From: an uncultured Bacteroidales bacterium
Lineage (GTDB): Bacteria > Bacteroidota > Bacteroidia > Bacteroidales > P3
Assembly (NCBI GenBank): GCA_905234665.1
Contig: CAJOIV010000009.1
Coordinates: forward strand, 46,533 to 110,532
Direction of reading: 5' to 3'
Length of the DNA: 64,000 nucleotides
Part shown: positions 23,653 to 32,870 of the stretch, in pieces
Position numbering within the stretch: the stretch's first letter is position 1
How the letters are laid out: each line of letters starts with the position of its first letter
Position numbers and translations under genes: made by a program
Notes under the pieces: generated by a model
Told to the model about the DNA's origin: nothing
The model's database searches: none
Seen by the model: only the letters and a program-made list of their open reading frames with translations

Positions 23653-24756
23653 GTGACGCATCTGCACATAGTATCGTTCAACGTGCCGTGGCCGGCCGAC
23701 TACGGGGGCGTGATAGACGTATACAACCGCATCCGGTTCCTCTCGGACGAGGGTGTGAGGATACACCTGCACTGCTACACCTATGGCCGTGAAGAGTCGG
23801 CAGAGCTTGCCGACCTGTGCGAAGAGGTGCATTACTACCGCCGCGCGACGGGGATGGTCAGCCAACTGAACCGCCGCCCCTACATAGTGGCCTCGCGACG
23901 GTCGGAGGAACTGATTGCCCGCCTACGGCAGGACGACTACCCAATATTGCTGGAGGGACTGCACAACGGCTATGTGCTTGAACGCCTGGCCGACGGGAAT
24001 CGCGACATCGTGCTGCGGGCCCACAATGTAGAGCACGAATACTACCACTCCCTGGCCCTCGCCGAGGAGAACCCCTGGAAACGTCTGTTCTATGCCGTAG
24101 AGACAATCAAACTGATGCACTACGAGCCGGTGCTGCTCAAAGCCTCGAGAGTGCTGGCCATCTCGGAGAGCGACGCCGCGCATTTCCGCGCGATGGGATG
24201 CAACGACGTGCGCCTGCTGGGCCCCTCGCACGGACACCACAGGGTGACGACGGCGACGGGCCGGGGCGATTATGCCCTGTATCAGGGAGACCTCTCGACC
24301 CCCGAGAACGAGAAAGCCGCATTGTACATCGTCGACGAGCTGGCCGGAGGGAGCGGCCTGCGGATTGTGCTGGCGGGCAAAAACCCCGGCCAGCGGCTGC
24401 AGGCACGTGTGGCGCAATGTTCTCAGGCGACCCTGATAGCCAACCCCGACGACGAGACCATGCACAGCCTCCTGCGCAACGCCCAGGTGAACCTGCTTTT
24501 CACCCATCAGGCCACAGGCGTGAAGCTGAAACTGATGAACGCCCTCTACGAAGGACGGCACTGCCTGGTGAACAGCACGATGGTGGCAGGCACCCAGCTG
24601 GCCGAAGCCTGCCACGTGGCCGACAGCCCTGACGAACAGCGCGTTGTGCTGCAGCGGCTGGCGGGCATGGAATTCGACGACAAAGAACGCGAGAGACGCT
24701 GCCGACTGCTGGAAAAATACGACCCTTTGCCCGAGGTGAGAAATATTATTTTGTAG
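23653..24756 (+). CDS. Glycosyltransferase, GT-B fold
   Basis: A 367-residue protein starting with GTG at 23653, four bases after the MBL gene. It opens HLHIVSFNVPWPADYGGVIDVYNRI, the glycine-rich acceptor-domain loop of GT4-type enzymes. It later has VLRAHNVEHEYYHSL, VLAISESDAAHF, ALYQGDLSTPENEKAA, and the donor-domain stretch LFTHQATGVKLKLMNALYEGRHCLVN. These point to a cytoplasmic transferase of activated sugars. The precise substrate is not evident. The last codons overlap the -33 box of the next promoter. Confidence 0.88.
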   Translation: MTHLHIVSFNVPWPADYGGVIDVYNRIRFLSDEGVRIHLHCYTYGREESAELADLCEEVHYYRRATGMVSQLNRRPYIVASRRSEELIARLRQDDYPILLEGLHNGYVLERLADGNRDIVLRAHNVEHEYYHSLALAEENPWKRLFYAVETIKLMHYEPVLLKASRVLAISESDAAHFRAMGCNDVRLLGPSHGHHRVTTATGRGDYALYQGDLSTPENEKAALYIVDELAGGSGLRIVLAGKNPGQRLQARVAQCSQATLIANPDDETMHSLLRNAQVNLLFTHQATGVKLKLMNALYEGRHCLVNSTMVAGTQLAEACHVADSPDEQRVVLQRLAGMEFDDKERERRCRLLEKYDPLPEVRNIIL

Positions 24757-24780
24757 AAACGCCATTTTTTCGTATCTTTG
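24750..24780 (+). promoter_or_regulatory. Bacteroidetes-type promoter of the DUF4199-GT2-ychF run
   Basis: TTTG at 24750-24753, 19 bases, then TATCTTTG at 24773-24780. The -33 element overlaps the stop region of the upstream gene. The spacing is exact for the primary sigma factor of this phylum. Confidence 0.85.
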
Positions 24781-24796
24781 CAGTTTGTAATAATAT

Positions 24797-25366
24797 ATGG
24801 CAAGATTCTTCAGGAGATATAAATCAACCATTTACGGCAACTACCGTCGCGCGTATCTTATGTATGGCGCGGTGACAGGGGTGGTAATGGCTGTTGTTGT
24901 CGCCCTGCGCAACTGGATGGGCGGCGCCCCCATGTCCACGCCCGAGAACTACATCACCGAGCTGGTGCTGGCGGCGGGTATCGTGTGGGCCACATGGCGT
25001 TACCGCAAAGGGCTGCCCGACGGACGGGTGACCCTCAAAGAGCTCATGCTCTTAGGACTGGGCATCGGCGTGGTGAGCGGCGTGCTCTACGGCCTGTGGA
25101 CCTGGCTGCACTGCGGCGTGCTGGACAGCAGCCTCACGGAGCACTACAACGACTGCCGCATCGCCGTGATGGACGACGCCGACAGCAGCCCCGAGGCGCG
25201 CATCGCCGTCGAGCAGGTCAAGAAATACACGGCGGGCGACTGGGCCTTCATCGCCGGATTCCGCACGGCGGTGATGAGCGTCATCATCACCTTCTTCTCC
25301 GCCCTGATATTCCGCACGGAAAAAGGCGAGATAGTCAGCCATTCGAAAAAAGAAACCAAACAATAA
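24797..25366 (+). CDS. DUF4199 family membrane protein
   Basis: A 189-residue protein with four predicted transmembrane helices: LMYGAVTGVVMAVVVALRNW, LVLAAGIVWATW, LMLLGLGIGVVSGVLYGLWTW and FRTAVMSVIITFFSALIF. The soluble loop between the third and fourth is acidic. This is the layout of DUF4199, a Bacteroidetes membrane family of unknown function that is often encoded directly ahead of a polyprenol-type GT2, as here (6 bases). It is the first gene after a clear promoter. A role linked to the GT2 is an inference from neighbourhood only. Confidence 0.85.
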   Translation: MARFFRRYKSTIYGNYRRAYLMYGAVTGVVMAVVVALRNWMGGAPMSTPENYITELVLAAGIVWATWRYRKGLPDGRVTLKELMLLGLGIGVVSGVLYGLWTWLHCGVLDSSLTEHYNDCRIAVMDDADSSPEARIAVEQVKKYTAGDWAFIAGFRTAVMSVIITFFSALIFRTEKGEIVSHSKKETKQ

Positions 25367-25372
25367 CAAGAT

Positions 25373-26311
25373 ATGGACATTTCAATCATAGTACCGCTTT
25401 ACAACGAAGACGAGTCGCTGCCCCATCTGGCAGAATGGATTGACCGCGTGATGGCCGAGCACGGCTTTGACTACGAGGTCATCATGGTGGACGACGGCAG
25501 CCACGACAACTCGTGGCAGGTGATAGAAGACCTGCACGCCAAGAACCCCCGCTACAAAGGGGTCAAATTCCGCCGCAACTATGGCAAGTCGGCCGCCCTC
25601 AACGTGGGATTCGGCCACGCCGAAGGCGACGTGGTCATCACCATGGACGCCGACCTGCAGGACAGCCCCGACGAGGTGCCCGAGCTCTACCGCATGATCA
25701 AAGAGGAGGGCTACGACCTCGTGAGCGGCTGGAAGAAGAAACGCTACGACTCGAAGCTGGCCAAGAACATCCCCTCGAAGTTCTTCAACTGGACCACCCG
25801 CAAGATGAGCGGCATCAAGCTGCACGACTTCAACTGCGGCCTGAAGGCCTACCGCAAGGCGGTGGTGAAGAGCATCGAGGTGTACGGCGAGATGCACCGC
25901 TACATCCCCGTGATAGCCAAATGGGCCGGATTCACGAAGATTGGAGAGAAAGTCGTCCAGCACCGCAAACGCCAGTACGGCGTGACCAAGTTCGGCCTCG
26001 ACAGGTTTGTCAACGGCTACCTCGACCTGATGAGCATCATGTTCATGTCGAAGTTCGGCAAGCAGCCGATGCACTTCTTCGGCCTGGTGGGCAGCATAGC
26101 CTTCCTGCTGGGATTCATCGCCTTCGTGATAGTCTGCGTGATGCGCATCTGCGGCGTGATGGCGCTGACCAACAGCGTGTGGTTCTACGTGTCGATGCTC
26201 TTCATCCTGATGGGCACAGTGCTGTTCCTCGCGGGATTCCTCGGCGAGCTCATCTGCCGCAACTCGAGCACCCGCAACCAATACCTGATTGAGAAGGAGG
26301 TGGGAGAATGA
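25373..26311 (+). CDS. Glycosyltransferase family 2, membrane-linked (DPM/GtrB-like)
   Basis: A 312-residue enzyme with a GT-A catalytic domain (ISIIVPLYNEDESL at the N-terminus; VMVDDGSHDNSW; the metal-binding DXD-type ITMDADLQDSPDE at about residue 90; KAYRKAVV) and two C-terminal transmembrane helices. This is the architecture of enzymes that load a sugar from a nucleotide donor onto undecaprenyl phosphate. The stop overlaps the ychF start by ATGA. Confidence 0.93.
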   Translation: MDISIIVPLYNEDESLPHLAEWIDRVMAEHGFDYEVIMVDDGSHDNSWQVIEDLHAKNPRYKGVKFRRNYGKSAALNVGFGHAEGDVVITMDADLQDSPDEVPELYRMIKEEGYDLVSGWKKKRYDSKLAKNIPSKFFNWTTRKMSGIKLHDFNCGLKAYRKAVVKSIEVYGEMHRYIPVIAKWAGFTKIGEKVVQHRKRQYGVTKFGLDRFVNGYLDLMSIMFMSKFGKQPMHFFGLVGSIAFLLGFIAFVIVCVMRICGVMALTNSVWFYVSMLFILMGTVLFLAGFLGELICRNSSTRNQYLIEKEVGE

Positions 26312-27408
26312 GTCTGCAATGCGGCATCGTGGGACTGCCCAACGTGGGCAAGTCGACCCTCTTCAACTGTCTGAGCAACGCCAAGGCCCAGGCCGCCAAC
26401 TTCCCCTTCTGCACCATCGAGCCCAATGTGGGCATCATCACCGTGCCCGACGAGCGCCTCAACCGGCTGGTGGAGATTGACCATCCCGCCAGCGTGGTGC
26501 CCGCCACGGTCGAGATTGTCGACATCGCGGGACTGGTGAAAGGGGCCTCCAAAGGCGAGGGCCTCGGCAACAAGTTCCTCGGCGACATACGCACCACCGA
26601 CGCCATCATCCACGTGCTGCGCTGTTTCGACGACGACAACGTGACGCACGTCGACGGCTCGGTCGACCCGATACGCGACAAGCAGACCATCGACCTGGAG
26701 CTGCAGTTCAAAGACCTCGAGACCATCGAGAACCGCTACGAGAAGGAGGTCAAGAAAGCCAAAGCCGGCGGCGACGCCAAGGCCAAACGGCTGGTGGAGG
26801 TGATGGACCTGTACCGCGACGCCCTCCTCAGCGGCCACAGCGCACGCACCGTGCATCTGGACGAGAACCAGACCGAGGTGGCGCGCGACCTGATGCTGCT
26901 GACTGCCAAGCCGGTGCTGTACGTCTGCAACGTCGACGAGGCCGCGGTGGTGACGGGCAACGCCTACGTCGACCGCGTGCGCGAAGCCGTGAAGGACGAG
27001 GAGGCCGAGGTGCTGGTCATCGGCGCCGGCATCGAGGCCGACATCGCCGAACTGGAGACCTATGAAGAGAAACAGCTCTTCCTCGAAGACCTGGGCCTTA
27101 CAGAGTCGGGCGTGAACCGCCTCATCAAGTCGGCCTACCGCCTGCTGGGACTGCAGACCTTCTTCACCACGGGAGCCAAAGAGAGCCGCGCCTGGACCTT
27201 CAAGCGCGGGATGAAAGCCCCCCAGACGGCGGGCATCATCCACAGCGACTTCGAGCGGGGATTCATCCGCGCCGAGGTCATCAAGTACGACGACTACATC
27301 ACCCTCGGCTCCGAGGCCAAATGCCGCGAGGCCGGCAAGATATCCGTCGAGGGCAAGGACTATGTCGTGCAGGACGGCGACATCATGCACTTCCGCTTTA
27401 ACGTATAA
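26308..27408 (+). CDS. ychF: Redox-responsive ATPase/GTPase YchF
   Basis: A 366-residue Obg-family P-loop protein. The G1 motif is GLPNVGKSTLFN; G3 is VDIAGLVKGASKGEGLGN; G4 is the altered NVDE (YVCNVDEAAV) that gives YchF its ATP preference; the TGS domain is at the C-terminus (EVIKYDDYITLGSEAKCREAGK). It binds ribosomes and is linked to oxidative stress in other bacteria. The length is exact for the family. Confidence 0.97.
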   Translation: MSLQCGIVGLPNVGKSTLFNCLSNAKAQAANFPFCTIEPNVGIITVPDERLNRLVEIDHPASVVPATVEIVDIAGLVKGASKGEGLGNKFLGDIRTTDAIIHVLRCFDDDNVTHVDGSVDPIRDKQTIDLELQFKDLETIENRYEKEVKKAKAGGDAKAKRLVEVMDLYRDALLSGHSARTVHLDENQTEVARDLMLLTAKPVLYVCNVDEAAVVTGNAYVDRVREAVKDEEAEVLVIGAGIEADIAELETYEEKQLFLEDLGLTESGVNRLIKSAYRLLGLQTFFTTGAKESRAWTFKRGMKAPQTAGIIHSDFERGFIRAEVIKYDDYITLGSEAKCREAGKISVEGKDYVVQDGDIMHFRFNV

Positions 27409-27421
27409 GGGAAATTGGAAA

Positions 27422-30235
27422 TTGAAAACTGAAAGACACACTCCTCAGTCACTTCGTGACAGCTCCCCTAACTTAGGGGAGCAGCGGGCTGTCATCCTTT
27501 TAGTTTTTAGTTTTTACCTTTTAGTTTGCACCTCCTGCTCGACGCAGAAGGCCACGTGGGCCAATATCCGCTACCACGACGTGACCACGCACTACAACAT
27601 CTGGTGGAACGGTAACGAGAGCCTCAAGAAGGCCGTGGCCGCCATCGAGAAGAACACCAAAGACGACTACACGCGCATCCTGCCCGTCATGGTGGTGGGC
27701 ACCAAAGAGAGCAACATGGCCCAGAACCCCGACCTGGACCGCGCCATCGAGAAGGGCATCAAGGGGGTGAAGAAACACAGCATCTTCGTCGACGGCCGCG
27801 AGCATGTGCCCCATATCGCCGACTGCTACCTGCTGACATCCTATGCCACCTTCTACAAGCACGACTTCAGCACCACCGCCAACAGCTGCCAGATGATTAT
27901 GTACCAGTACGGCGGGACGGCGGTGGCCGACGAGGCGGCGGTGCTCATGGCGCGCTGCTCGACGATGGAGAAACGTTATACCGACGCCGAGAACGCCCTC
28001 GACGAGCTGGTGACTGCGGCGGGCAAGGGCGCCTTCGACAAGCACCAGCGCCTCGGCCTCTATCTGGCCATGGCCGAGTGCACCCTCCCGCAGGAGAAAT
28101 ACAAGAAGGCCGTCCAGTTCCTCAAGATGGCCCTCGACGAGCACCCCTCGCGGGAGCAGAAGGCACGCATCTACTTCATCCTCGGACAGATATACCAACA
28201 GCACGACAAGCGGCCCACGGCCACGAAATACTACCAGAAAGTGCTCACGTACGGCCCGTCCTACGAGATGGAGTTCAACACCCGCCTCAACCTGGCCTCG
28301 TGCGCCGACCTGCAGCACACCGACCGAGCCAAACTGGAACGGCTTCTCGACAGGATGATCAAAGAGAAGAAGAACGAGGAGTTCCTCGACCAGATATACT
28401 ACGCCCGCGGAGAGATGCTCATGGGCTTCCGCGAGACCAAGAAGGCCTGCGACGACTTCCGGAAGTCGGTGGCCCTGTCGCGCGACAACCCCGCACAGAA
28501 GGCCCGGTCGGCCCTGCGCCTGGGCGGCATCCTCTACGACCGCTACCAGGACTACGACCAGGCACAGCTCTACTACGACACCGCCCTGGCCATCATCAAG
28601 TCCGACTACCCCCACTACGCAACCCACAAGGCGCGCTACGACGTGCTCACCTCGTTGGTGTCCTACACTCGTGCCATCGAGGCCAACGACAGCCTCATCG
28701 CCGTGGCCAACATGCCCGAGGCCAAGCGCATGCAGTTCATCCAGGACAAGATAGAGCAGCTGAAGAAAGAGGAAGAGGAGGCCAAGGAGAGAGAACTGAT
28801 GGAGCAGCTAGCCTCCGACAGCAAGGCCCAGATGAACACGCTGCAGGGCGACTGGTACTTCTACAACAGCAAGACCGTGCAGCAGGGCAAAGAGACCTTC
28901 CGTCAACGGTGGGGCACGCGCATATTGGAGGACTACTGGTTTCTCAGCAACAAAGGCCTGCTGGGCATGAACATGCTGGCCCAGCAGTCATCAGCTGACA
29001 ATCCGGAAGACCCTGACAATCCGGATAATCCGGAAAAGACCGACAATCCGGAAAAGGCCGATGAATCGGACAAGTCGGGCAACCCCGACGACCCGCACGA
29101 CGTGGCCTACTACCTCAAGAACCTTCCCGCCACCCAAGCCGAGCAAGACTCGCTCCAACGCATCACCGCCGTGAGCCTCCTCAACGCAGGCTACATCTAC
29201 TACGACGGCATCCATAACCTGCCCAAGGCCATGGAGTGCTACCTGCGCATGGCAGAGGACTACACCACCAATCCCGAGATTGTACAGGCATTCTACATGC
29301 TCTACAAGATATACGACAAGCAAGGCAACACTCCCTCGTCCAACTACTACCGCAACATGGTGCTCATGGGATTCCCCGACAGCGACTTCGCCAACCTCAT
29401 CCTCGATGAGGACTACTTCAAGGAAATCCTGCGCCGCAGCCAGCTCATACGTGAAGACTACGAAGAGGTCTACAACCTCTACACCAAACGCCGCTACGGC
29501 GATGTGGTCCACTCTGTGGCTGTGGCCAAAGAGCTCTACGAGGGCAACCCCATGCTGGGCAAATTCCGCTACTGGGAAGGATTGGCCTACGCCCGCATGG
29601 ACAACAAGCGCGATGCCGTGGCCACCTTCCGTGGCATCGTCAAGGACTACCCCGAGACCGACAGCATCGTCGCACTGGCCCAGGCCCAGCTGGACTACCT
29701 GCTGGGTGAAGGAGGCCGTTATATCGGCGGTGGCGGCGACGACGAGGAGGAGGCTCTCGCCGACTCTACCCTGACGAGCAAGGCCGCCAAGGATACGAGT
29801 GGCACAAGTAGCACCAGTTCAACTGGTAGCCAGGCTTCCACCGACGAGTTGCCCCCCGAGGCGCAGCTCTTCCGCTATCGCGAGAACATGACGCACTACG
29901 TCCTCATCCTCATCAACAACCGCCGCATCCGCGCCACCGAGATGCAGATGGCGATGGGCGACTTCAACGCCCAATACTACGCCAACGCCGGCTACCGCGT
30001 CAGCCCCCTCATGTTCACCGACACCACGCAGATGCTCACCGTCAACCGCTTCAAGAACGCCCAGGAAGCCCTCGACTACTGCCATCACCTGGCACGTCCG
30101 GAGAGCCCCCTCTCGCAGTACGGCGAGAGCGACTTCACCGTCTTTGCCATCTCCACCCAGAACTACGCCACCTTCTACAACCGCAAGCGCGTGGACGCAT
30201 ACAAACTCTTCTACCAGAAATACTATAAGGATTGA
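27422..30235 (+). CDS. porW: T9SS-associated TPR lipoprotein, PorW/SprE-like
   Basis: About 937 residues. After a lipobox (LLVCTSC, mature N-terminus CSTQKATWANI) come NIWWNGNESLKKAV, KDDYTRILPVMVVG and LDRAIEKGIKGVKKHSI. This opening is typical of SprE/PorW, the outer-membrane-side lipoprotein that bridges the T9SS motor and PorP-type components. The body is tetratricopeptide repeats, an acidic DNPEDPDNP-rich insertion (about residues 525-560) and a C-terminal domain (YVLILINNRRIRATEMQMAMGDFNAQYY). The start is uncertain: no ATG lies near the signal peptide. Candidates are TTG 27422 (used here) and ATG 27362, which overlaps ychF by 47 bases. The region between is a REP-like hairpin element followed by a 31-base repeat that encodes the signal-peptide core. 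Confidence 0.8.
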   Translation: MKTERHTPQSLRDSSPNLGEQRAVILLVFSFYLLVCTSCSTQKATWANIRYHDVTTHYNIWWNGNESLKKAVAAIEKNTKDDYTRILPVMVVGTKESNMAQNPDLDRAIEKGIKGVKKHSIFVDGREHVPHIADCYLLTSYATFYKHDFSTTANSCQMIMYQYGGTAVADEAAVLMARCSTMEKRYTDAENALDELVTAAGKGAFDKHQRLGLYLAMAECTLPQEKYKKAVQFLKMALDEHPSREQKARIYFILGQIYQQHDKRPTATKYYQKVLTYGPSYEMEFNTRLNLASCADLQHTDRAKLERLLDRMIKEKKNEEFLDQIYYARGEMLMGFRETKKACDDFRKSVALSRDNPAQKARSALRLGGILYDRYQDYDQAQLYYDTALAIIKSDYPHYATHKARYDVLTSLVSYTRAIEANDSLIAVANMPEAKRMQFIQDKIEQLKKEEEEAKERELMEQLASDSKAQMNTLQGDWYFYNSKTVQQGKETFRQRWGTRILEDYWFLSNKGLLGMNMLAQQSSADNPEDPDNPDNPEKTDNPEKADESDKSGNPDDPHDVAYYLKNLPATQAEQDSLQRITAVSLLNAGYIYYDGIHNLPKAMECYLRMAEDYTTNPEIVQAFYMLYKIYDKQGNTPSSNYYRNMVLMGFPDSDFANLILDEDYFKEILRRSQLIREDYEEVYNLYTKRRYGDVVHSVAVAKELYEGNPMLGKFRYWEGLAYARMDNKRDAVATFRGIVKDYPETDSIVALAQAQLDYLLGEGGRYIGGGGDDEEEALADSTLTSKAAKDTSGTSSTSSTGSQASTDELPPEAQLFRYRENMTHYVLILINNRRIRATEMQMAMGDFNAQYYANAGYRVSPLMFTDTTQMLTVNRFKNAQEALDYCHHLARPESPLSQYGESDFTVFAISTQNYATFYNRKRVDAYKLFYQKYYKD
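27439..27484 (+). repeat. REP-like hairpin repeat, copy 2, inside the porW 5' end
   Basis: Contains GTCAC-TTC-GTGAC and CCCCTAACTTAGGGG hairpins shared with 19831-19904, without the central hairpin. If translation starts upstream, it encodes a spurious leader such as SLRDSSPNLGEQ. Confidence 0.8.
27497..27527 (+). repeat. 31-base repeat encoding signal-peptide core LLVFSFYLLV, copy 1
   Basis: Identical over 31 bases to 42363-42393 in an unrelated gene; both are in the same frame and both form the hydrophobic part of a signal peptide. Internally it is a degenerate TTTTAGTTT-type repeat. Confidence 0.85.
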
Positions 30236-30238
30236 TAT

Positions 30239-30574
30239 ATGAACGACACAACAACAACCCCCGTCAACACCATCACCACCGGAACAAGCATCACTGGCGA
30301 CATATCCGCCAACGGCGATTTCCGCCTCGACGGCTCGCTGAACGGCAATATCACCCTCACGGGGAAACTCGTGGTGGGCGAGAAGGGTTCTGTCACAGGC
30401 AATATCGTCTGCCAGAACGCCAACATCTTCGGCGCCGTGGATGGCAACGTACAGGTAAAGGAGTTCCTCACCCTCTACGCCTCGTCGCGCATCAAGGGTG
30501 ACATCGTCACCGGCAAACTCTCCATCGAGCCCGGCGCCCGCTTTTCGGGGAGTTGCATGATGGACAACGCATAA
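30239..30574 (+). CDS. Bactofilin (polymer-forming cytoskeletal protein)
   Basis: A short bactofilin of 111 residues. The central beta-helix is visible as hydrophobic-glycine rungs (ITGDISANGDFRLDGSLNG, KLVVGEKGSVTGNIV, GAVDGNVQVKE, SRIKGDIVTGKLSIEPGARF), ending in the family's SGSC motif. Bactofilins self-assemble without nucleotides and help shape the envelope in other species. It begins four bases after porW and is followed five bases later by the kinase-RapZ gene, so it sits in a three-gene run. Confidence 0.93.
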   Translation: MNDTTTTPVNTITTGTSITGDISANGDFRLDGSLNGNITLTGKLVVGEKGSVTGNIVCQNANIFGAVDGNVQVKEFLTLYASSRIKGDIVTGKLSIEPGARFSGSCMMDNA

Positions 30575-30579
30575 CCGCC

Positions 30580-32016
30580 ATGCCTGCCGAGATAGTCGAC
30601 CCGATTCGCGGACTTTACGAACAGCACTTCGGTGAGCCCAGCCTGCAGCAGCTGGCCCTCAGCGCCAACGGAAGCAACAGGAAATACTGGCGCCTGGTCG
30701 GCGAGCACCACCACTGCATTGCAGCCTACAACGCCGACGTGCGCGAGAACGAGGCCTTCTTCTATTACAGCAAGGCCCTCAGGGAACGCGGCGTGCGGGT
30801 GCCGGAACTCTATGCCGTGGCACCCGACAGGCAGCACTACCTGCAGCAGGACCTCGGCGACACGACCCTCTACCTCTGGCTCTACGACCGCCGCAAGCAG
30901 GGCAAGGGGTTCGACCGCGAGGCCCTCGACCTCTACAAACAGGTCCTCACCGACCTCGCCCATATCCAGACCGCCGGACGCGACCTCGACTTCTCGCACG
31001 CCTACCCACGGGCGGCATTCGACAGCCAGTCAATCCTGTGGGACTTGCAGTACTTCAAGTACTATTTCCTCAAGCTGGCGCATGTACCGTTTGACGAGCA
31101 GTTGCTGGAAGAGGACTTCCAGACCCTCACGCGGCACCTCCTCAAAGCCGACTGCTCCTATCTGCTCTATCGCGACTTCCAGGCACGCAATATCATGCTC
31201 ATCGACGGTTCTCCTTATTATATCGACTATCAGGGCGCCCGCCAGGGCGCCGCGCAATACGACGTCGCCTCCCTGCTCTATAGCGCCAAGAGCGACCTTC
31301 CCGAGGCCATCCGACAGGAACTTCTGACCCACTACCTCCAGGAGTTCACCACACTTACACATTCACACACTCACACATTTACACATTACTTCTACTCCTA
31401 CGTCCTCGTCCGCATCCTGCAGGCCATGGGGGCCTACGGCTACCGCGGATGGTTCGAGCGCAAGGAGTATTTCCTCCAGAGCATCCCATTGGCCCTCGGC
31501 AACCTCCGTCTGCTGTTGGAGAACCACACGCTACCCATTCCCCTCCCCCACCTCACCCAAGTCCTCATCACCCTCTGCGAGACATCTTCCCCCATTCCTA
31601 ATTCCTCATTCCTAATTCCTAATTCCACATCCCTCACCGTCTCCGTCTCCAGCTTTTCCTACAAGCAAGGCCTCCCCGCCGACGACAGCGGCAACGGCGG
31701 CGGATTCATCTTCGACTGCCGCGCCCTGCCCAACCCGGGCCGCTACCCCGAGTACCGCGCCTATACGGGCCGCGACCTGCCCGTCATCCAGTTCCTCAAA
31801 GACAAGCCCGAAGTCGACGACTTCCTCAACAACGTCAAGAGCCTCGTCGACGCCTCGATACGCAACTACAACGAGCGCCGTTTCACCCACCTGAGCGTCA
31901 GCTTCGGATGCACTGGAGGCCAGCACCGCTCTGTCTATTGCGCCGAACGCCTCGCACAATGGCTCCGCGAGCGAGGCGACTGCACCGTCGTCCTCACCCA
32001 CCGCGAGCAACAATAG
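30580..32016 (+). CDS. Sugar phosphotransferase (AmgK-like) fused to RapZ C-terminal domain
   Basis: A 478-residue two-domain protein. Residues 1-300 are an aminoglycoside-phosphotransferase-type kinase close to cell-wall sugar kinases: LALSANGSNRKYWRL, YLQQDLGDTTLY, catalytic loop YLLYRDFQARNIML (about 199-212) and DYQGARQGAAQYDVASL. The C-terminal 130 residues are the RapZ C-terminal domain (FIFDCRALPNPGRYPEYRAYTGRD, VSFGCTGGQHRSVY), known for binding glucosamine-6-phosphate. A role in sensing or recycling amino sugars is a reasonable inference. Two low-complexity inserts, TLTHSHTHTFTH and PIPNSSFLIPNS, are encoded by degenerate short DNA repeats at 31351-31388 and 31593-31626. The start at 30580 follows the bactofilin stop. 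Confidence 0.88.
   Translation: MPAEIVDPIRGLYEQHFGEPSLQQLALSANGSNRKYWRLVGEHHHCIAAYNADVRENEAFFYYSKALRERGVRVPELYAVAPDRQHYLQQDLGDTTLYLWLYDRRKQGKGFDREALDLYKQVLTDLAHIQTAGRDLDFSHAYPRAAFDSQSILWDLQYFKYYFLKLAHVPFDEQLLEEDFQTLTRHLLKADCSYLLYRDFQARNIMLIDGSPYYIDYQGARQGAAQYDVASLLYSAKSDLPEAIRQELLTHYLQEFTTLTHSHTHTFTHYFYSYVLVRILQAMGAYGYRGWFERKEYFLQSIPLALGNLRLLLENHTLPIPLPHLTQVLITLCETSSPIPNSSFLIPNSTSLTVSVSSFSYKQGLPADDSGNGGGFIFDCRALPNPGRYPEYRAYTGRDLPVIQFLKDKPEVDDFLNNVKSLVDASIRNYNERRFTHLSVSFGCTGGQHRSVYCAERLAQWLRERGDCTVVLTHREQQ
31351..31388 (+). repeat. In-frame CACATT(C/T)A-type degenerate repeat in the kinase domain
   Basis: Imperfect units of ACACATTCAC/ACACATTTAC encode a run of alternating Thr and His. The same words occur between genes at 19912-19976 and 48390-48432. 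Confidence 0.75.
31593..31626 (+). repeat. In-frame CCTAATT heptad repeat at the domain junction
   Basis: Heptads CCTAATT, CCTCATT, CCTAATT, CCTAATT encode IPNSSFLIPNS between the kinase and RapZ parts. Confidence 0.8.
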
Positions 32017-32028
32017 AAGAGTTCAAAA

Positions 32029-32709
32029 CTATTCCTTGGTGTTCAGTATCTGTGCCAGGGCGCAGGCCTCTTCAAGGGTGAAATTGCCCGTCACCGTGCA
32101 GCGCCCGCCCGTTATCTCGCCATTGACCATCGGCGCCATCAGCACCTTGTCGCCCAGTGTCATGGCGATGCATTTGCCAATGCGCTCGCGGGTCACCTCC
32201 GCCCAGAGTCTGACATAACGGTCCTTGAAAGTAAAGTTCACCTGATACTCCATGCCGAATTCGGACTTCTCGGCCGACGCCGTGTCAATCATCGAGCCGT
32301 CCATGATGGGGAGCACGCCGTCCGGCGTACTTTTGCCGAAAAGGAAATACAGCGTGCAGACGGTGTCGTTCTCCGACATCCATCGGGGATAGTAGCGTGT
32401 GCCTTCCTTGGCCAATTCCTCACAAAGGGCCGTGGCACTGGCAAACAGGGCGGCAGTGTCTCTGACAGTGCACATAATGGGGTGGCCTTCCGTGATGGTA
32501 ATGTCGTACTGCGACACGAGGTTCAGGAACTGTGCATACTCGGTGCCCCGGACATCGAGGACATCCCAGAACTGGAAATCCTCAACCGTGTAGTGCCGGC
32601 CGAAGACCTCGTCGGGGTTCACGTTGCACGCCAGCTGGTTCTTCTTCTGGAGACCGTTGCAACCGGCAAGGAGCATCGCCGTGGCCACAAGGAATAATAC
32701 TTTTTTCAT
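32029..32709 (-). CDS. Lipoprotein with SecD-P1-head-like C-terminus
   Basis: A 226-residue lipoprotein. The start at 32709 gives MKKVLFLVATAMLLAGC, a textbook lipobox; an in-frame Met 17 codons upstream is ignored. The last 40 residues (MAPMVNGEITGGRCTVTGNFTLEEACALAQIL) resemble the SecDF P1 head subdomain, where SecD has a GGxAxITGxF pattern, but there are no membrane helices. Such stand-alone SecDF-P1-head lipoproteins are known in Bacteroidales with no set function. It converges with the kinase-RapZ gene and diverges from GH97 through a shared promoter region. Confidence 0.75.
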   Translation of the reverse strand: MKKVLFLVATAMLLAGCNGLQKKNQLACNVNPDEVFGRHYTVEDFQFWDVLDVRGTEYAQFLNLVSQYDITITEGHPIMCTVRDTAALFASATALCEELAKEGTRYYPRWMSENDTVCTLYFLFGKSTPDGVLPIMDGSMIDTASAEKSEFGMEYQVNFTFKDRYVRLWAEVTRERIGKCIAMTLGDKVLMAPMVNGEITGGRCTVTGNFTLEEACALAQILNTKE

Positions 32710-32830
32710 GGTACAAGTGTTTTTTCTGTCGGCAAGCCTCCAATCCGACGGGTATAACAATACGGAAAAGCATGAGGCTTATGGATTTATCCCCCTAGCC
32801 AGGAGGGTGTCCCTGCTTCCCTTTCAGGTG

Positions 32831-32838
32831 CAAAGATA
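32831..32838 (-). promoter_or_regulatory. -7 element for the lipoprotein gene
   Basis: Reads TATCTTTG on the minus strand, with a leader of about 115 bases to the lipoprotein start. It faces away from the plus-strand box 33 bases to the right, so the two promoters share their upstream DNA. Confidence 0.6.
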
Positions 32839-32870
32839 CACTTTTTCCCCGAACTCTCAACTTTTTTCCG

